Of a stretch of 64,000 nt of DNA, positions 40,060 to 49,800 are shown in pieces. The stretch's first letter is position 1. Every line of letters starts with the position of its first letter. Source of the DNA: JAWKOK01 sp963765875 (lineage in GTDB: Bacteria > Chloroflexota > Anaerolineae > Caldilineales > Caldilineaceae). The stretch is from assembly GCA_963765875.1 (NCBI GenBank), contig CAVXYK010000002.1, forward strand, positions 158,461 through 222,460. The letters run 5' to 3'. The notes under the pieces are model-generated. The model searched no databases. It was not told the origin of the DNA and saw nothing but the letters and a program-made list of their open reading frames with translations. Position numbers and translations under genes: made by a program.

Positions 40060-41735
40060 ATGAGATTACCACTGCAACGATTCGCTTGGCTACTGCCCCT
40101 GTTGATCTGTGGACTGGTGCTTGGGTCGGGCGCGGCCCTGGCCGCAAACGGCGACGACACGAACGCCGTCTCGCCAAACCAGGTGAGCATCGCCGGCGAG
40201 GTCGGCGGCGATTACGAACGCACACTGCTGGTGCGGCTGGGGCCGGGCGTCGAGATCGAGGGCGTGGTCCCTGGTGACCTGAACTCGGCGGACGGCACCA
40301 GTGTTCTGCCTGCCGAGTCGATCATGGCAAGCTGGCCAACGCCGGAACCGGAAGTGGAGCCCGAAGACGAGGCTGAAGGGACGGATGGCGCAGACACTGA
40401 TGCCGAAGCAAGTGCCGCCTCGTCTGAGACGGCTGAAGGCGCCGGACCAGAGCCGGAGGCTGATGCGGCCCTGGCACCCAATGATGATCCGGCTTCGGAC
40501 GGCGACATTGACGCTGAGAACGAGCCTGAAGCGGATGTTGTCTATCCGATCCCGCTGACTGTCGCTGTCAACCTCTTCGAAGTCGCCTCGGGCCAGTACA
40601 CCGGCGACATCTTCATCGTGACCAGTGAGGGCGAACTGCCCGTGACCCTGAACGTCTCGGTCAAAGCGCGGGGGATCTGGCCCATGCTGGTGCTGCTGGC
40701 CGGGCTGGCGCTGGGCATTGGCATGTCTACCTATCGCAAGCGTGGACGGCAGCGCGATGAACTGTTGGTGCAGGCCGGCACGCTGCGTGAGAGCATGGAG
40801 GCCGATCCCCAGCTGGCGGACGACGGGTCGGGGCCGTCTTCCGCACACGCATGGAGGCGGAACTGTTGGATGCGCACGTGGCCCTGCGTACAGCGGACTG
40901 GGAAACGGCTGGGCAGAAGCTGGCTGCGGCGCGGTCGATCTATGTCAACTGGCGCAAGGATCGGGGCAACTGGATCAGACAACTCAAGAAGGCCGCCGAT
41001 CTGCGCCCGGCGTTCGTGTCCAAGGACGCTCCCTTCTACGACGACTTGACGGCGAAAGTGGATGTCGCAGTGTCCGCTGCGCCGACCCAGAGCGATGCCG
41101 GATCGCTGCGCTCCGATCTGGTAACCATCGACCGCCATGACGGCGAGTACGAGCGTGCCGACCAATTGCTCGTTCAGCTCAAGAAGCTGATCAACAGATT
41201 GCGGGCTGCGCCTAATATCGAGAAGGCGGTCCTTGACGACTATGAAAGCAAGCTGGCCGGCTATGCGTTCCAATTGCCCAATCTGCTGCCCATCTCTGAT
41301 GCAGGCTACGCAACCAAATACGACGCCCTTGTCATTGATGTTGAGGCCGATATCGAGAGCATCCTCGCTTTGCTGGCGAAGGAAGAGAACGCGCGTGGGT
41401 CGGCACCCAAGGGATCACCGAGCATGCTGGCGTCGCCTGCGCCCCAAGCGATGGCCACGACCATCCCGCCGCTGGACGAGCCTATCGATCAGCAGGATGC
41501 GGACAAAGCTGGCGATCGGCTGCGTTATTTCCAGTGGGCAGGCTATGCCGTGGCCTTGATCTTGCTGGGCTTGGCCGGCTACAACGAACTCTACGTCACA
41601 AAAGCCACCTTCGGCGCCAACCCCTGGGCCGATTACGCCACCCTCTTCGCCTGGGGCTTCGGCGCAGAGGCCACCCGCGCCGCAGTCACCGATGTCGTGC
41701 GCAGTTGGGATATTCCGTTTGGCGAGGCGGAATAG
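40060..41735 (+). CDS. Membrane-anchored protein of unknown function, one frameshift
   Basis: A ~558-residue protein. The start at 40060 is five bases after GGAGG and gives a signal peptide (WLLPLLICGLVLGSGAALA). An acidic Glu/Pro/Ala-rich linker (residues ~95-165) follows, then a beta segment (YPIPLTVAVNLFEV...LPVTLNVSVKARG) and a membrane helix (MLVLLAGLALGIGMSTYRKR). The frame shifts near 40835, DGSG-P passing into VFRTRMEAELLDAHVAL. The following cytoplasmic part is helical (LKKLINRLRAAPNIEKAV), with final hydrophobic segments YAVALILLGLAGYNELYV and a C-terminal WADYATLFAWGFGAEATRAAVTDVV. I do not recognise the family. The topology (external beta domain, helical coiled cytoplasmic part) suggests a membrane sensor or scaffold. 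Confidence 0.6.
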
Positions 41736-41827
41736 GGGAACGGGGATTGGGGATCGGGCACATGTCATTCCAGCCCCGGTCCCCAATCCCCAATCCCCAT
41801 TCCCCAATCCCTAGTCCCCATTCCCCT
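41734..41827. repeat. GC-rich palindromic repeat between convergent genes
   Basis: AGGGGAACGGGGATTGGGGA on the left is mirrored by several CCCCAATCCC / CCCCATTCCCC copies on the right, ending TCCCCATTCCCCT. It lies between the convergent membrane-protein and flavoprotein genes and could terminate both, though no U-run is present. Confidence 0.6.
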
Positions 41828-43197
41828 ACCCAACCTGCTTCATCACCACATTCGCGGCCACCTGCACCGGATCATAGACCGGCGAGTAAGGCGGTGCGTA
41901 GGAGAGGTCGAGCAGGCCCAGTTGATCGACGATCAGCCCGGCGGTGATGGCGGTGGCGATGATGTCGATGCGCTTGTTGACGCCGGCCTTGCCGACGAGC
42001 TGCGCGCCGAGGATGTGGCCGTCTCGCTTGTCGATGACCAGCTTGGCCTTGATCTTTTCGGCCCCCGGCCAGTAGTGGGCCTTGTCGTAGGCCGAGATGG
42101 CGGCGCTGCCGACAAACTCGCCGTTCCGCACCGAACTTGCCGCTCTCGACTGCCGCACGCTCGGTCAGACCGGTGACCGACATCGTGTAGTCAAAGACCT
42201 TGACCACAGCCGTGCCCAGGATGCCGGGGAAGGCCGTGTCGCTGCCGCTGATGTTTTCGCCTGCGATGCGCCCGCCCTTGTTGGCCGATGGCGCTAGTGG
42301 GATCCAGATATCTTCGTCGAGCACGATGTGGTGATGCTCGACGCAGTCCCCGGCCGCGTAGATGTCCGGATCGTCGGTGCGCATGTGGTCGTCGACGCGG
42401 ATGGCCCGGCTGCTGCCAAGCGCCAGCCCTGCTTCGGCCGCCAACTGCGAGTTGGGCCGCACGCCCACGGAGACCAGTACCAGGTCGGCGACAATTGCTT
42501 CTTGCTCACCCAACCCAACCGCCAATCGACCATCCACCTCGCTGACCCCATCTGAACCGACGTTCAGGTGCAACTGGACGCCTTTTTCCCGCAGATGTTC
42601 CGTCACTTCGTCCACCATGTCGGCGTCGAAGTTGGGCATGATCTGGGGCAACATCTCGACGATGTGTACCTCCAGCCCTCGGTCAATCAACGCCTCAGCC
42701 ATCTCCACGCCGATGTAGCCGCCGCCGATGACCACGGCGGTCTGTGGCTCGGTTGCGGCCATGTAGGCGTAGATGCGCTGGCTGTCGGAGAGGGCGCGCA
42801 GCGTGAAGACGCCGGGCAGGTCCATGCCGGGGATGGGCGGGCGCACGGCCGAGGCGCCGGTGGCGATGACCAGCTTGTTGTAGGCCTGTCTCGCGGTCTC
42901 TCCCGTATCCAGATTGCGTACGTCGACCGTCTTTTCGGCGCGGTTGATGGCAGTCACCTCATGGCGCATGCGCACGTCGATGCCGCGTTTGTTGCGCGCT
43001 ACCTCCGGCGTGAGAACCAGCAGATCCTCATCGGATTCGATTGTTCCGCCGATCCAATAGGGCATGCCACAGGCCGAGAAGCTGATGTGTTCGCCCCGTT
43101 CATAGACGATGACGTCGCTCTCCTTCATCTCGCGTTTGATCTTGCTGGCAGCGCTCATGCCCGCAGCATCTCCGCCGATGATGACAATAGTGTTCAT
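41826..43197 (-). CDS. CoA-disulfide reductase / NADH oxidase-like flavoprotein, one frameshift
   Basis: A ~457-residue FAD/NAD(P)H oxidoreductase. FAD binding is TIVIIGGDAAGMSAASK; the single redox cysteine is Cys43 in SFSACGMPYWIGG, as in CoA-disulfide reductase and NADH oxidase. NAD binding is VVIGGGYIGVEMAEAL, and DIYAAGDCVE is the second FAD motif. The C-terminal dimerisation domain is read in another frame after about 42120: SVTGLTERAAVESGKFGAE passes into GSAAISAYDKAHYWPGAEKIKAKLVID and ends VAANVVMKQVG at 41826. The start at 43197 has AAAGGTAG upstream. Roles in redox defence (CoA-disulfide, oxygen or persulfide reduction) are possible; the exact substrate is not decided by sequence. 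Confidence 0.88.
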
Positions 43198-43513
43198 GGA
43201 AACTACCTTTCGGTTGATGTCGGGCAAAGGCGGCAGGGGTGCCGCCGGCCCGGCTTAGGATATTCAGAGTTTGTCTGATGGTTAGATGATTGTCTGCACG
43301 AAAGGTTACACGGTCTCGCTTGACATGCGGAGGCGACTGAACAGCCAGAACAATCGCTCCCGATTTCCAGAGCAGGGCCTTGTTTTGGCTGGGCTAAAAC
43401 CCGCCTCAGCGGTTCAGCTCTCAGCGCCTGAGGGCGCTTTTCGCTGCTAAATCGTAAGCACAACGGGATCATGAGTTTTGTAGGTCACGCTTGTTGAAGC
43501 TTTCCGAAATAGT

Positions 43514-43612
43514 ACTGGTATAGAATAGCGTAGGCTGAGCCTGTCGAAGCCGGGTCTGCCCGCCTAAGCCTTCGACAAGCTCAGGCAGCGGCTACCTTCT
43601 GGCTATACCAGT
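43514..43612. repeat. 99-bp palindromic repeat with CTGAGCCTGTCGAAG core
   Basis: ACTGGTATAG (43514-43523) pairs with CTATACCAGT (43603-43612). Inside, GCTGAGCCTGTCGAAGC is mirrored by GCCTTCGACAAGCTCAGG. This core is a widespread REP-like intergenic motif in bacterial genomes, from general knowledge. Confidence 0.8.
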
Positions 43613-43682
43613 GTTTATTTGTTAACCTTCAAGCAGCGTGACAAGGTACGCGTGCCAGACGGATCAAGAGGTCACCAAACTA

Positions 43683-43704
43683 GTCCGACTGCAAGTCGGA
43701 CCTA
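43683..43704. repeat. Small hairpin repeat (GTCCGACT/AGTCGGAC)
   Basis: A perfect 8-bp stem with a GCA loop, GTCCGACTGCAAGTCGGAC, followed by CTAC. It is REP-like and stands alone. Confidence 0.55.
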
Positions 43705-43754
43705 CAAAAGACGTGGTTTCATAGCGTCTTCTGTTTGGCAGTCGGATTCCATCA

Positions 43755-45425
43755 CTATGCTTCTGTTTTTCGGTAGACAATCTCACCGTCAAAGACCGTC
43801 ATCTCAACCTGAGCGCCCGCGATCTCGTCGAGGCTGATTCCATTGGCGGCCAAAGCCAGCAGGTCGCGATCCAATACAACAAGATCTGCGCGTTTGCCGG
43901 GCTCAATGGTCCCGATGACCGACTGCCATCCAGCGGCCTGCGGCCCTGCTTTCGTGTAGCCACGAATGGCTTGCTCGATTGAGATGCATTCGTCGGCATA
44001 CCAGGCCGGTTGGTCCATCCGTTCCGGTCGCCGGCGCGTGATTGCGGCCTGCATGCCGGCATAGGGATTGACGTTGGCTACGGGTGCGTCACTGCCGTAG
44101 ACTGACAGTGTTCCCAGGTCGAGCAGCGAGCGGAAACTGTACATGTTTGCGCCGCGGGCGCCCATAAAACGATTGGCGGTGTCGATGTCGTCGGTGGCGT
44201 GAATGGGCTGAACGCTGGCTGTGATGCCCAACTCGGCCAGCCGGGGCAGGTCGATAGGATCGATGATCTGGACGTGTTCAATACGGTGGGGCAGGAGTGG
44301 TTCGAGGCCAGCGTCGGCCAATTCCTCGAAGAGGTCGAGCACCGTTCGGTTGGCACGGTCGCCGATGGCATGCACGCTGATGGGGAAGCCCAACTCGGTG
44401 GCCGCTCGAAACTCCCGCGCCATCTGCGCAGGCGGCGTCACGTTGACGCCGGTATTCTCTGCCTCGCCCGCTTTGAGTCGCTCGAACGGCTCCAACATCC
44501 AGGCCGTGCGCGTGCCTAGGCTGCCGTCGGTGAAGAGCTTGACATGGCCCAGGCGCAGATAGTCATCGCCAAAGCCGCTGCGCAGCCCCAGTCCGGCCAG
44601 ATGGGGCAGGTCGTGGGCGGCGATATTGCAGTTGACGCGCAGCTTCAGCCGACCCTGCTCTCGCAGACGACGATAGGCGGCCAGCATGCGTGGACCATCG
44701 TCCTGGTCCTTCATGCGCTGGTCGTGGATGGCGGTGATGCCAAGGCTGTGTAGCATTCGCATCCCGTCGACCATGGCGTTCTCCAACTCGTCTCCGTCCG
44801 GCTTTGGGATGCAGCTATCGACTAGCGAGATGGCCAGCTCGCGTAGCACGCCGGTGGGGTTGCCTGCCTTGTCGCGGTCGATGACACCGCCAGGCGGATC
44901 AGACGTCTCTGTGTTGATGCCGGCCATCCGCAGCGCTGCGCTATTGGCCACGGCCCCGTGCATATCGGCACGCCAGAAGAGCGCCGGTCGCTCAGGACCT
45001 GTGACGGCATCAACGTCGGCCGCCGTAGGGAAGTCAGTTTCGCCCCAGCGGCTCTCGTTCCAGCCGCGCCCGATGATCCAGTGATCCGATGGATTGCCGT
45101 CGAAAGGCAGGGCCGCACGTGTGGCGATGCGATCCAGCATCTCTGCCTTGCTGCGCGTGCCGGCAAGCTGTACCTCCCGCAAGCTCAGACTCCACTCGTA
45201 GAAATGGATGTGGGCGTCGCAGATACCGGGCAGCATCAGCTTGCCGTCAAGATCGACGATGGGAGTGTCGATCTCGGCCAAGGAGAGGATCTCGGCATCA
45301 GATCCCACTGCGACGATGCGATGCTTGCGAATGGCGACAGCCTGGGCAAGGGGTTGGGTATCGTTGACGGTGTAGATTTTGCCGTTGGTGAAGACGAGAT
45401 CGGGCGTCGTGCTGAGGCTGGACAT
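43755..45425 (-). CDS. YtcJ-like metal-dependent amidohydrolase (amidohydrolase family 3)
   Basis: A ~556-residue amidohydrolase. The N-terminal DLVFTNGKIYTVNDTQPLAQAVAI and PGICDAHIHFYEW carry the first metal ligands (HxH). ISVHAIGDRANRTVLDLFEE and HRIEHVQIIDP give later His ligands, and YGSDAPVANVNPYAGMQAAITRR the catalytic Asp. The C-terminal AGWQSVIGTIEPGKRADLVVLDRDLL closes the small beta domain. The start at 45425 has GGAGCA seven bases upstream. The frame is intact and length normal. Members hydrolyse formamides and other amides; the substrate here is unknown. Confidence 0.92.
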   Translation of the reverse strand: MSSLSTTPDLVFTNGKIYTVNDTQPLAQAVAIRKHRIVAVGSDAEILSLAEIDTPIVDLDGKLMLPGICDAHIHFYEWSLSLREVQLAGTRSKAEMLDRIATRAALPFDGNPSDHWIIGRGWNESRWGETDFPTAADVDAVTGPERPALFWRADMHGAVANSAALRMAGINTETSDPPGGVIDRDKAGNPTGVLRELAISLVDSCIPKPDGDELENAMVDGMRMLHSLGITAIHDQRMKDQDDGPRMLAAYRRLREQGRLKLRVNCNIAAHDLPHLAGLGLRSGFGDDYLRLGHVKLFTDGSLGTRTAWMLEPFERLKAGEAENTGVNVTPPAQMAREFRAATELGFPISVHAIGDRANRTVLDLFEELADAGLEPLLPHRIEHVQIIDPIDLPRLAELGITASVQPIHATDDIDTANRFMGARGANMYSFRSLLDLGTLSVYGSDAPVANVNPYAGMQAAITRRRPERMDQPAWYADECISIEQAIRGYTKAGPQAAGWQSVIGTIEPGKRADLVVLDRDLLALAANGISLDEIAGAQVEMTVFDGEIVYRKTEA

Positions 45426-45484
45426 GGCGTCTGCTCCATTGGCATGTGGATCGTGTGACGATCGCTGTGGTCCAATCAATGTTA

Positions 45485-45548
45485 GCGATCCTCCGGGAGG
45501 GTGATGACGGCAGACAGGGGCTACGCCGTGCCCCTCCCGGAGAATCGC
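45485..45548. repeat. Inverted repeat upstream of amidohydrolase
   Basis: GCGATCCTCCGGGAGGG (45485-45501) pairs with CCCCTCCCGGAGAATCGC (45531-45548) with one bulge. Flanking it are near-identical GTGGTCCAATCAA / ATGGTCCAATCAA copies. Probably a REP-like element; the rest of 45426-45679 has nothing else I can support. Confidence 0.6.
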
Positions 45549-45679
45549 GGTGTGCCCAACTTGTTTTGAACACACCCAATCAATATGGTCCAATCAAACC
45601 ATGGGTCGGCTTGGAATTGCAAGGTCGTAATTGGGTTGAACGTGCCTGCCGCGTTCGAGGGACTCGATTTCCCAAACAC

Positions 45680-45731
45680 AACAGAAAAGAGCAAAGGCCC
45701 TCGTGGGTGGGAGCCTTTGCTCTTTTCTGTT
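45680..45731. terminator. Bidirectional-looking terminator hairpin after STAS gene
   Basis: A perfect 19-bp stem: AACAGAAAAGAGCAAAGGC (45680-45698) with 45713-45731. TCTTTTCTGTT on one arm gives a T-rich end. It lies 45 bases beyond the STAS-gene stop on the minus strand. Confidence 0.82.
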
Positions 45732-45775
45732 CGGAACGACTGAAATCGTCACTACTGGGCAGTACTTCGGATCTG

Positions 45776-46595
45776 CTAGGCAGCGTATACCTCGTAGATT
45801 CCTGCCTTTTCCAGCCGTTTGGCAATGGCGGTATTGACGGAGCAAAGCCGCAGATGGTCTTGGACGCCGGCGGCCAGATTTTCCTCTGCCATATGGCGCA
45901 AGCCGGCGATACCATGTTGGCGGCTCGGGTAGTTTTCGCCCCGAAAGATCTTGGCGATGCAGTGAAGGGCATAGAGCCCGGACATCTGGATGTCGGTTAC
46001 CTTGTTCAGATCCAGTTCCAGGTTTCGGGCGCCATTCTGGTACTGCTGCTGCGCTTTGCGGACCATCTCCATGTAGGAATCGGCATTGAGCTTGCCGGCG
46101 GCTGACAGCTGTACGGTCCCCGGGGCGGTCTCGACTGCTTCCAGCGTTAGCGTCTGGGATGAGGGTTCCATCTCCGTCTCTGCCGCACGCTCAACGTGGT
46201 CGATGACCTGGGGGCGGCCCAGCTCAATCTCGAACCACTTCAACAGGGCGTCGGCAGCCATGGCTACGTCACGGATGCGCCGTCGGCGAGTCTCGCCGCT
46301 CACCGGCCCCAACTGGTCGGACCAGACCTGCGCCAATTGCGGCTGCTGCTTCGTGGCGGTCGAGCTTGTAAGCGATGAAGTCATTCAGGATCGGCTCGCC
46401 TGTGTGGGTCAGGAAATGCTCATCAAAGAGTGCATCCACTTCGTTGCGATACTGGCTGGAGAACTGGGTGTAGGCTCGTTCGAACGCAGTCTCTTTCTTG
46501 CTGCTGAACAGCCTCGTGACGTCGAAAGCTGAAAGGCCGGGCAGGTCCTGAACGAACTGAGCAATTGTTGTCGGGAAGGTAGCCATGGACGTCAT
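45776..46595 (-). CDS. STAS-domain protein, one frameshift
   Basis: A ~273-residue protein. The start at 46595 follows AAAGGAG. The N-terminal ~100 residues (FPTTIAQFVQDLPGLSAFDVTRLF) are unfamiliar. The frame shifts near 46340-46370: DFIAYKLDRHEAAAAI passes into LAQVWSDQLGPVSGETRRRR. The C-terminal ~110 residues are a STAS domain (ETAPGTVQLSAAGKLNADSY...NLELDLNKVTDIQMSGLYALHCIAKIF), the fold of anti-sigma-factor antagonists. The usual phosphorylatable serine position is MSGL. No anti-sigma kinase or PP2C phosphatase is adjacent. It could be a partner-switching component, but that is inference. Confidence 0.75.
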
Positions 46596-46847
46596 GATTT
46601 TGTTCTCCTTTGGGCCGGACTCTTGGTTGTTCCGTTTGCCGTTTGCGTTTGGTGATTGAAGAATATCTGAGCAGCGTCGCGGGAACGTCGTGGGTTTTTG
46701 GCCGCACCTTGGATTATCGACGCGATTGCCCTGAGGATACTTCTGCTTTCCCTTGTCCGTTCGCTAAACATACGGTAAACTTCCGCTGCGTTTGGCCGTG
46801 AAGCCGCCTTTGTCGTCTCCTCTCGTTTCCAAAATAGGTCAGAATCC

Positions 46848-49800
46848 ATGCCAGCAAAATTGTCCGCACGTCATACGACCCCATTGGCGTTGTTTCGCCG
46901 ACTGTCTGTCCGCGTCGTCTGTGGCGCGCTGTCACGTACGCTCCTTGCCGCGCTCCTGGTGTTGCTTCTTTGCATTTCGTTTGGTGCAGGGAATGTGTAC
47001 GCTCAGGATGACTCATTGATTAAGCTTGATCCCGCTGCCGGCTTGTTTGACCAGGTATCGCGTAATTCACGCTCGACAGCCTGGGGCGATCTGGACAACG
47101 ACGGCGATCTCGATCTTGTGGTCGGTACGCTTGAGCAAGGTGTACGTATCATCGAGAATCGAGCGGGGCAGTTGGCTGACAGCGCGATCATTCTGCCCAT
47201 CCTCTCTGCCGGCGAGCACCTGCGCCTGGCCGATATGAACGCCGATGGCCGGCTGGACATCATCCTCGGAAATTTCAACCTGTACACGAATACCGCACAG
47301 GCAAACCAGATTTTGCTCAATAGGAGTGAGCCCGGCCGCGGCATCGACTTCCCTTTTGAGCCCAGTTGGACGGCTACTGATGCCGATCTCACGAAAGGCA
47401 TCGCGGTTGGCGATCTCGATGGCGATGCGTTGCCCGAGCTGATCGTAGCCGACGATTTTCGCTTGATGATCCATAACAATCACTCGATTGACGGCCAACT
47501 TGAACTGAACGACGGGTTCGTGGTCGATCTCTCCGATTATGGTGCCGTCAAATCCATTCAGCTGGCTGATGTTGACCAGGACGGACATCTGGAGATCACA
47601 GTTGCCGTTCACACCCCTAATGACGATCTGTCTGTCCTTATCTATCGACTTGTTGGCGACGAGCCACAGTTGGAACATCAGCTATGGATGCTTGAGGCCG
47701 CATCGGTTGTGGTACCGAGTCAACTCTGGGCCCGGCGAACTGATCGACGGCTACGCCGGAACAATCATCGATATGGGCTGGGGAGATATGACCGGTGACG
47801 GCTATCCTGAACTGGCTGTCGTCACTGATCTGGGCGACTATCAAGTCTTCGCGAATGTCGAGGGACAGGTGGAAGATGCGCCGTATTGGACCCCTTACGC
47901 CGATACGAGTGCCGTCGGCGACCGCGCTTATACGGTCGCCGTTGCCTGGGGTGATGCAGATAGCGACGGTGATTTGGACCTTGCCATCGGCATGCGCGGC
48001 AATGCCGGCCGAAATCTGGTCTTTGAGAACTATGAAGAAAATGGAGAGCAGAGACTGCGGCAGGCATGGGTCGATCCGGTTTCCCACGAGACGGCTGATC
48101 TTGCCTGGGGCGATGTAGACGGCGATGGCGATCTGGATTTGGCGGCCGCGGTCTACGCAGAACCTGATTTCGTCTACCTTAATGACGGCAGTCCATTGGC
48201 TGAGACTGCTGACCCCTGGGGTTCGCTGGAGGGAGACTACTCGGCGGAAGACTGGACCGCACAGAGTCTGGCCTGGGGAGACGTGGACAACGACGGCGAT
48301 CTGGATCTGGCAGTTGGCTATGCCTGGCAGAACGTCGACTTGCCTGAATACGTCGTTCAGGCCGCCGGCGATGAATTTAGCTGGCTCGGTGTGCCTAATC
48401 ATGTCTATTTGAACCACGGTGGATTTTTGGATCCATGGCCCATCTGGAGTTCGACGTCAGAAGAGGCGACCATGGACCTTGCCTGGGGAGACATGGAGGG
48501 TGACGGCGATCTCGATCTGGCCGTCGTCAACCATGCCGGCCCGGTCGAGGTCTTCGAGAATGTTGACGGCATCTTGTCGCTGGAACCGGTCTGTGGCTTC
48601 GGCGATGGGGACGACCACATGAGCGTCGCCTGGGGTGACGCCAACAACGACGAGTACCTGGATCTGGCCGTGGGCGTCTACGATGGGCCGAATAAGCTCT
48701 ATCTGTACGATCCCGAGAGTAAACAACTTGTTGACTCCGGCTGGCAGCCTGCCGGCGATCCGACCTATGACGTAGCCTGGGCGGACGTCGACGCTGACGG
48801 TGATCTGGATCTGGCAGTGGGCAATTCATGGGATCAGGAAACGACTGTTTTCGAGAATCGTGACTTTCTCTACCTCAATCAGGACGGCATCCTGGATGAT
48901 ATTCCGGCGCAAACAATCGGCGAACTGCATTTCCCCACGCGGTCTATTGATTGGGGCGATATTGACTCAGACGGCGACCCGGACCTGGCCATTGGTGTCT
49001 GGTCCGGCCAGAAGCGGGTCTATGAAAACCAGGCGGGCGTGCTTCAGCCGCAACCGGTTTGGGTCTCGACGGACAGTGATCTGACCACGCGGGTCGCCTG
49101 GGGCGATGCCGACGGCGATGGCGATGCCGATCTTGCCGCGGCCAATGTAACGCTCTTCACCGGCGGGACCAGGAACGATCTCTACTACAATGACGGCGGC
49201 GAACTACAGGCGTTGCCCTCCTGGCAACCCGATTCTCGGGCGCAGACACATGCTCTTGCCTGGGGCGACTACAATAGCGACGGCCTTCTGGACCTGACAG
49301 TCGGGAACAAGGCAGGCCAAGTCGAAACCTACCGCGGCAGGCGAGGAATAACGTCCGGCCAGATCTATCGCCAGCCTCTATTGGCAATTGGACTGCATAC
49401 AGACCCGGCATCGAGATCGCATGACGCCACGGGATTATTGGCTGGGGCCGACGATTATGCAGGCTCGATAATTCGCGCCAGCGGTCTCATCACTATTCCT
49501 TATACACTCCACGATCCGGCCGGCACACCCTATGCCCAAATTCAGGGCTACTATTCGTTGAATGGTACGGACTGGGTCACCGCAACTGCTACTGCCCAAA
49601 CCAGAACGATTGATCTGGCGAGCTTTAGCGAGACGCCGGACAGGATCGCTTACTGGTCATTTGATCAGGCAATGCCCGACTCATCTGCTGACCAGCAGGA
49701 CAGCCGATGGATCTTTGAGAATCGCGTTGACGGCAGCCTGGCTGCCACGTGGACCGGTAAATTGGCGCCGCCTTACACGTACCCGCCGTTTTTTGCTACG

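Larger units (their letters stand above)
43198..43754. other. Repeat-rich intergenic region
   Basis: A 557-base gap upstream of the flavoprotein. It holds a GCGCCTGAGGGCGCTT motif near 43426-43441 (also seen near 31130), the palindrome at 43514-43612 and the small hairpin at 43683-43701. No gene is supported. Confidence 0.5.
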
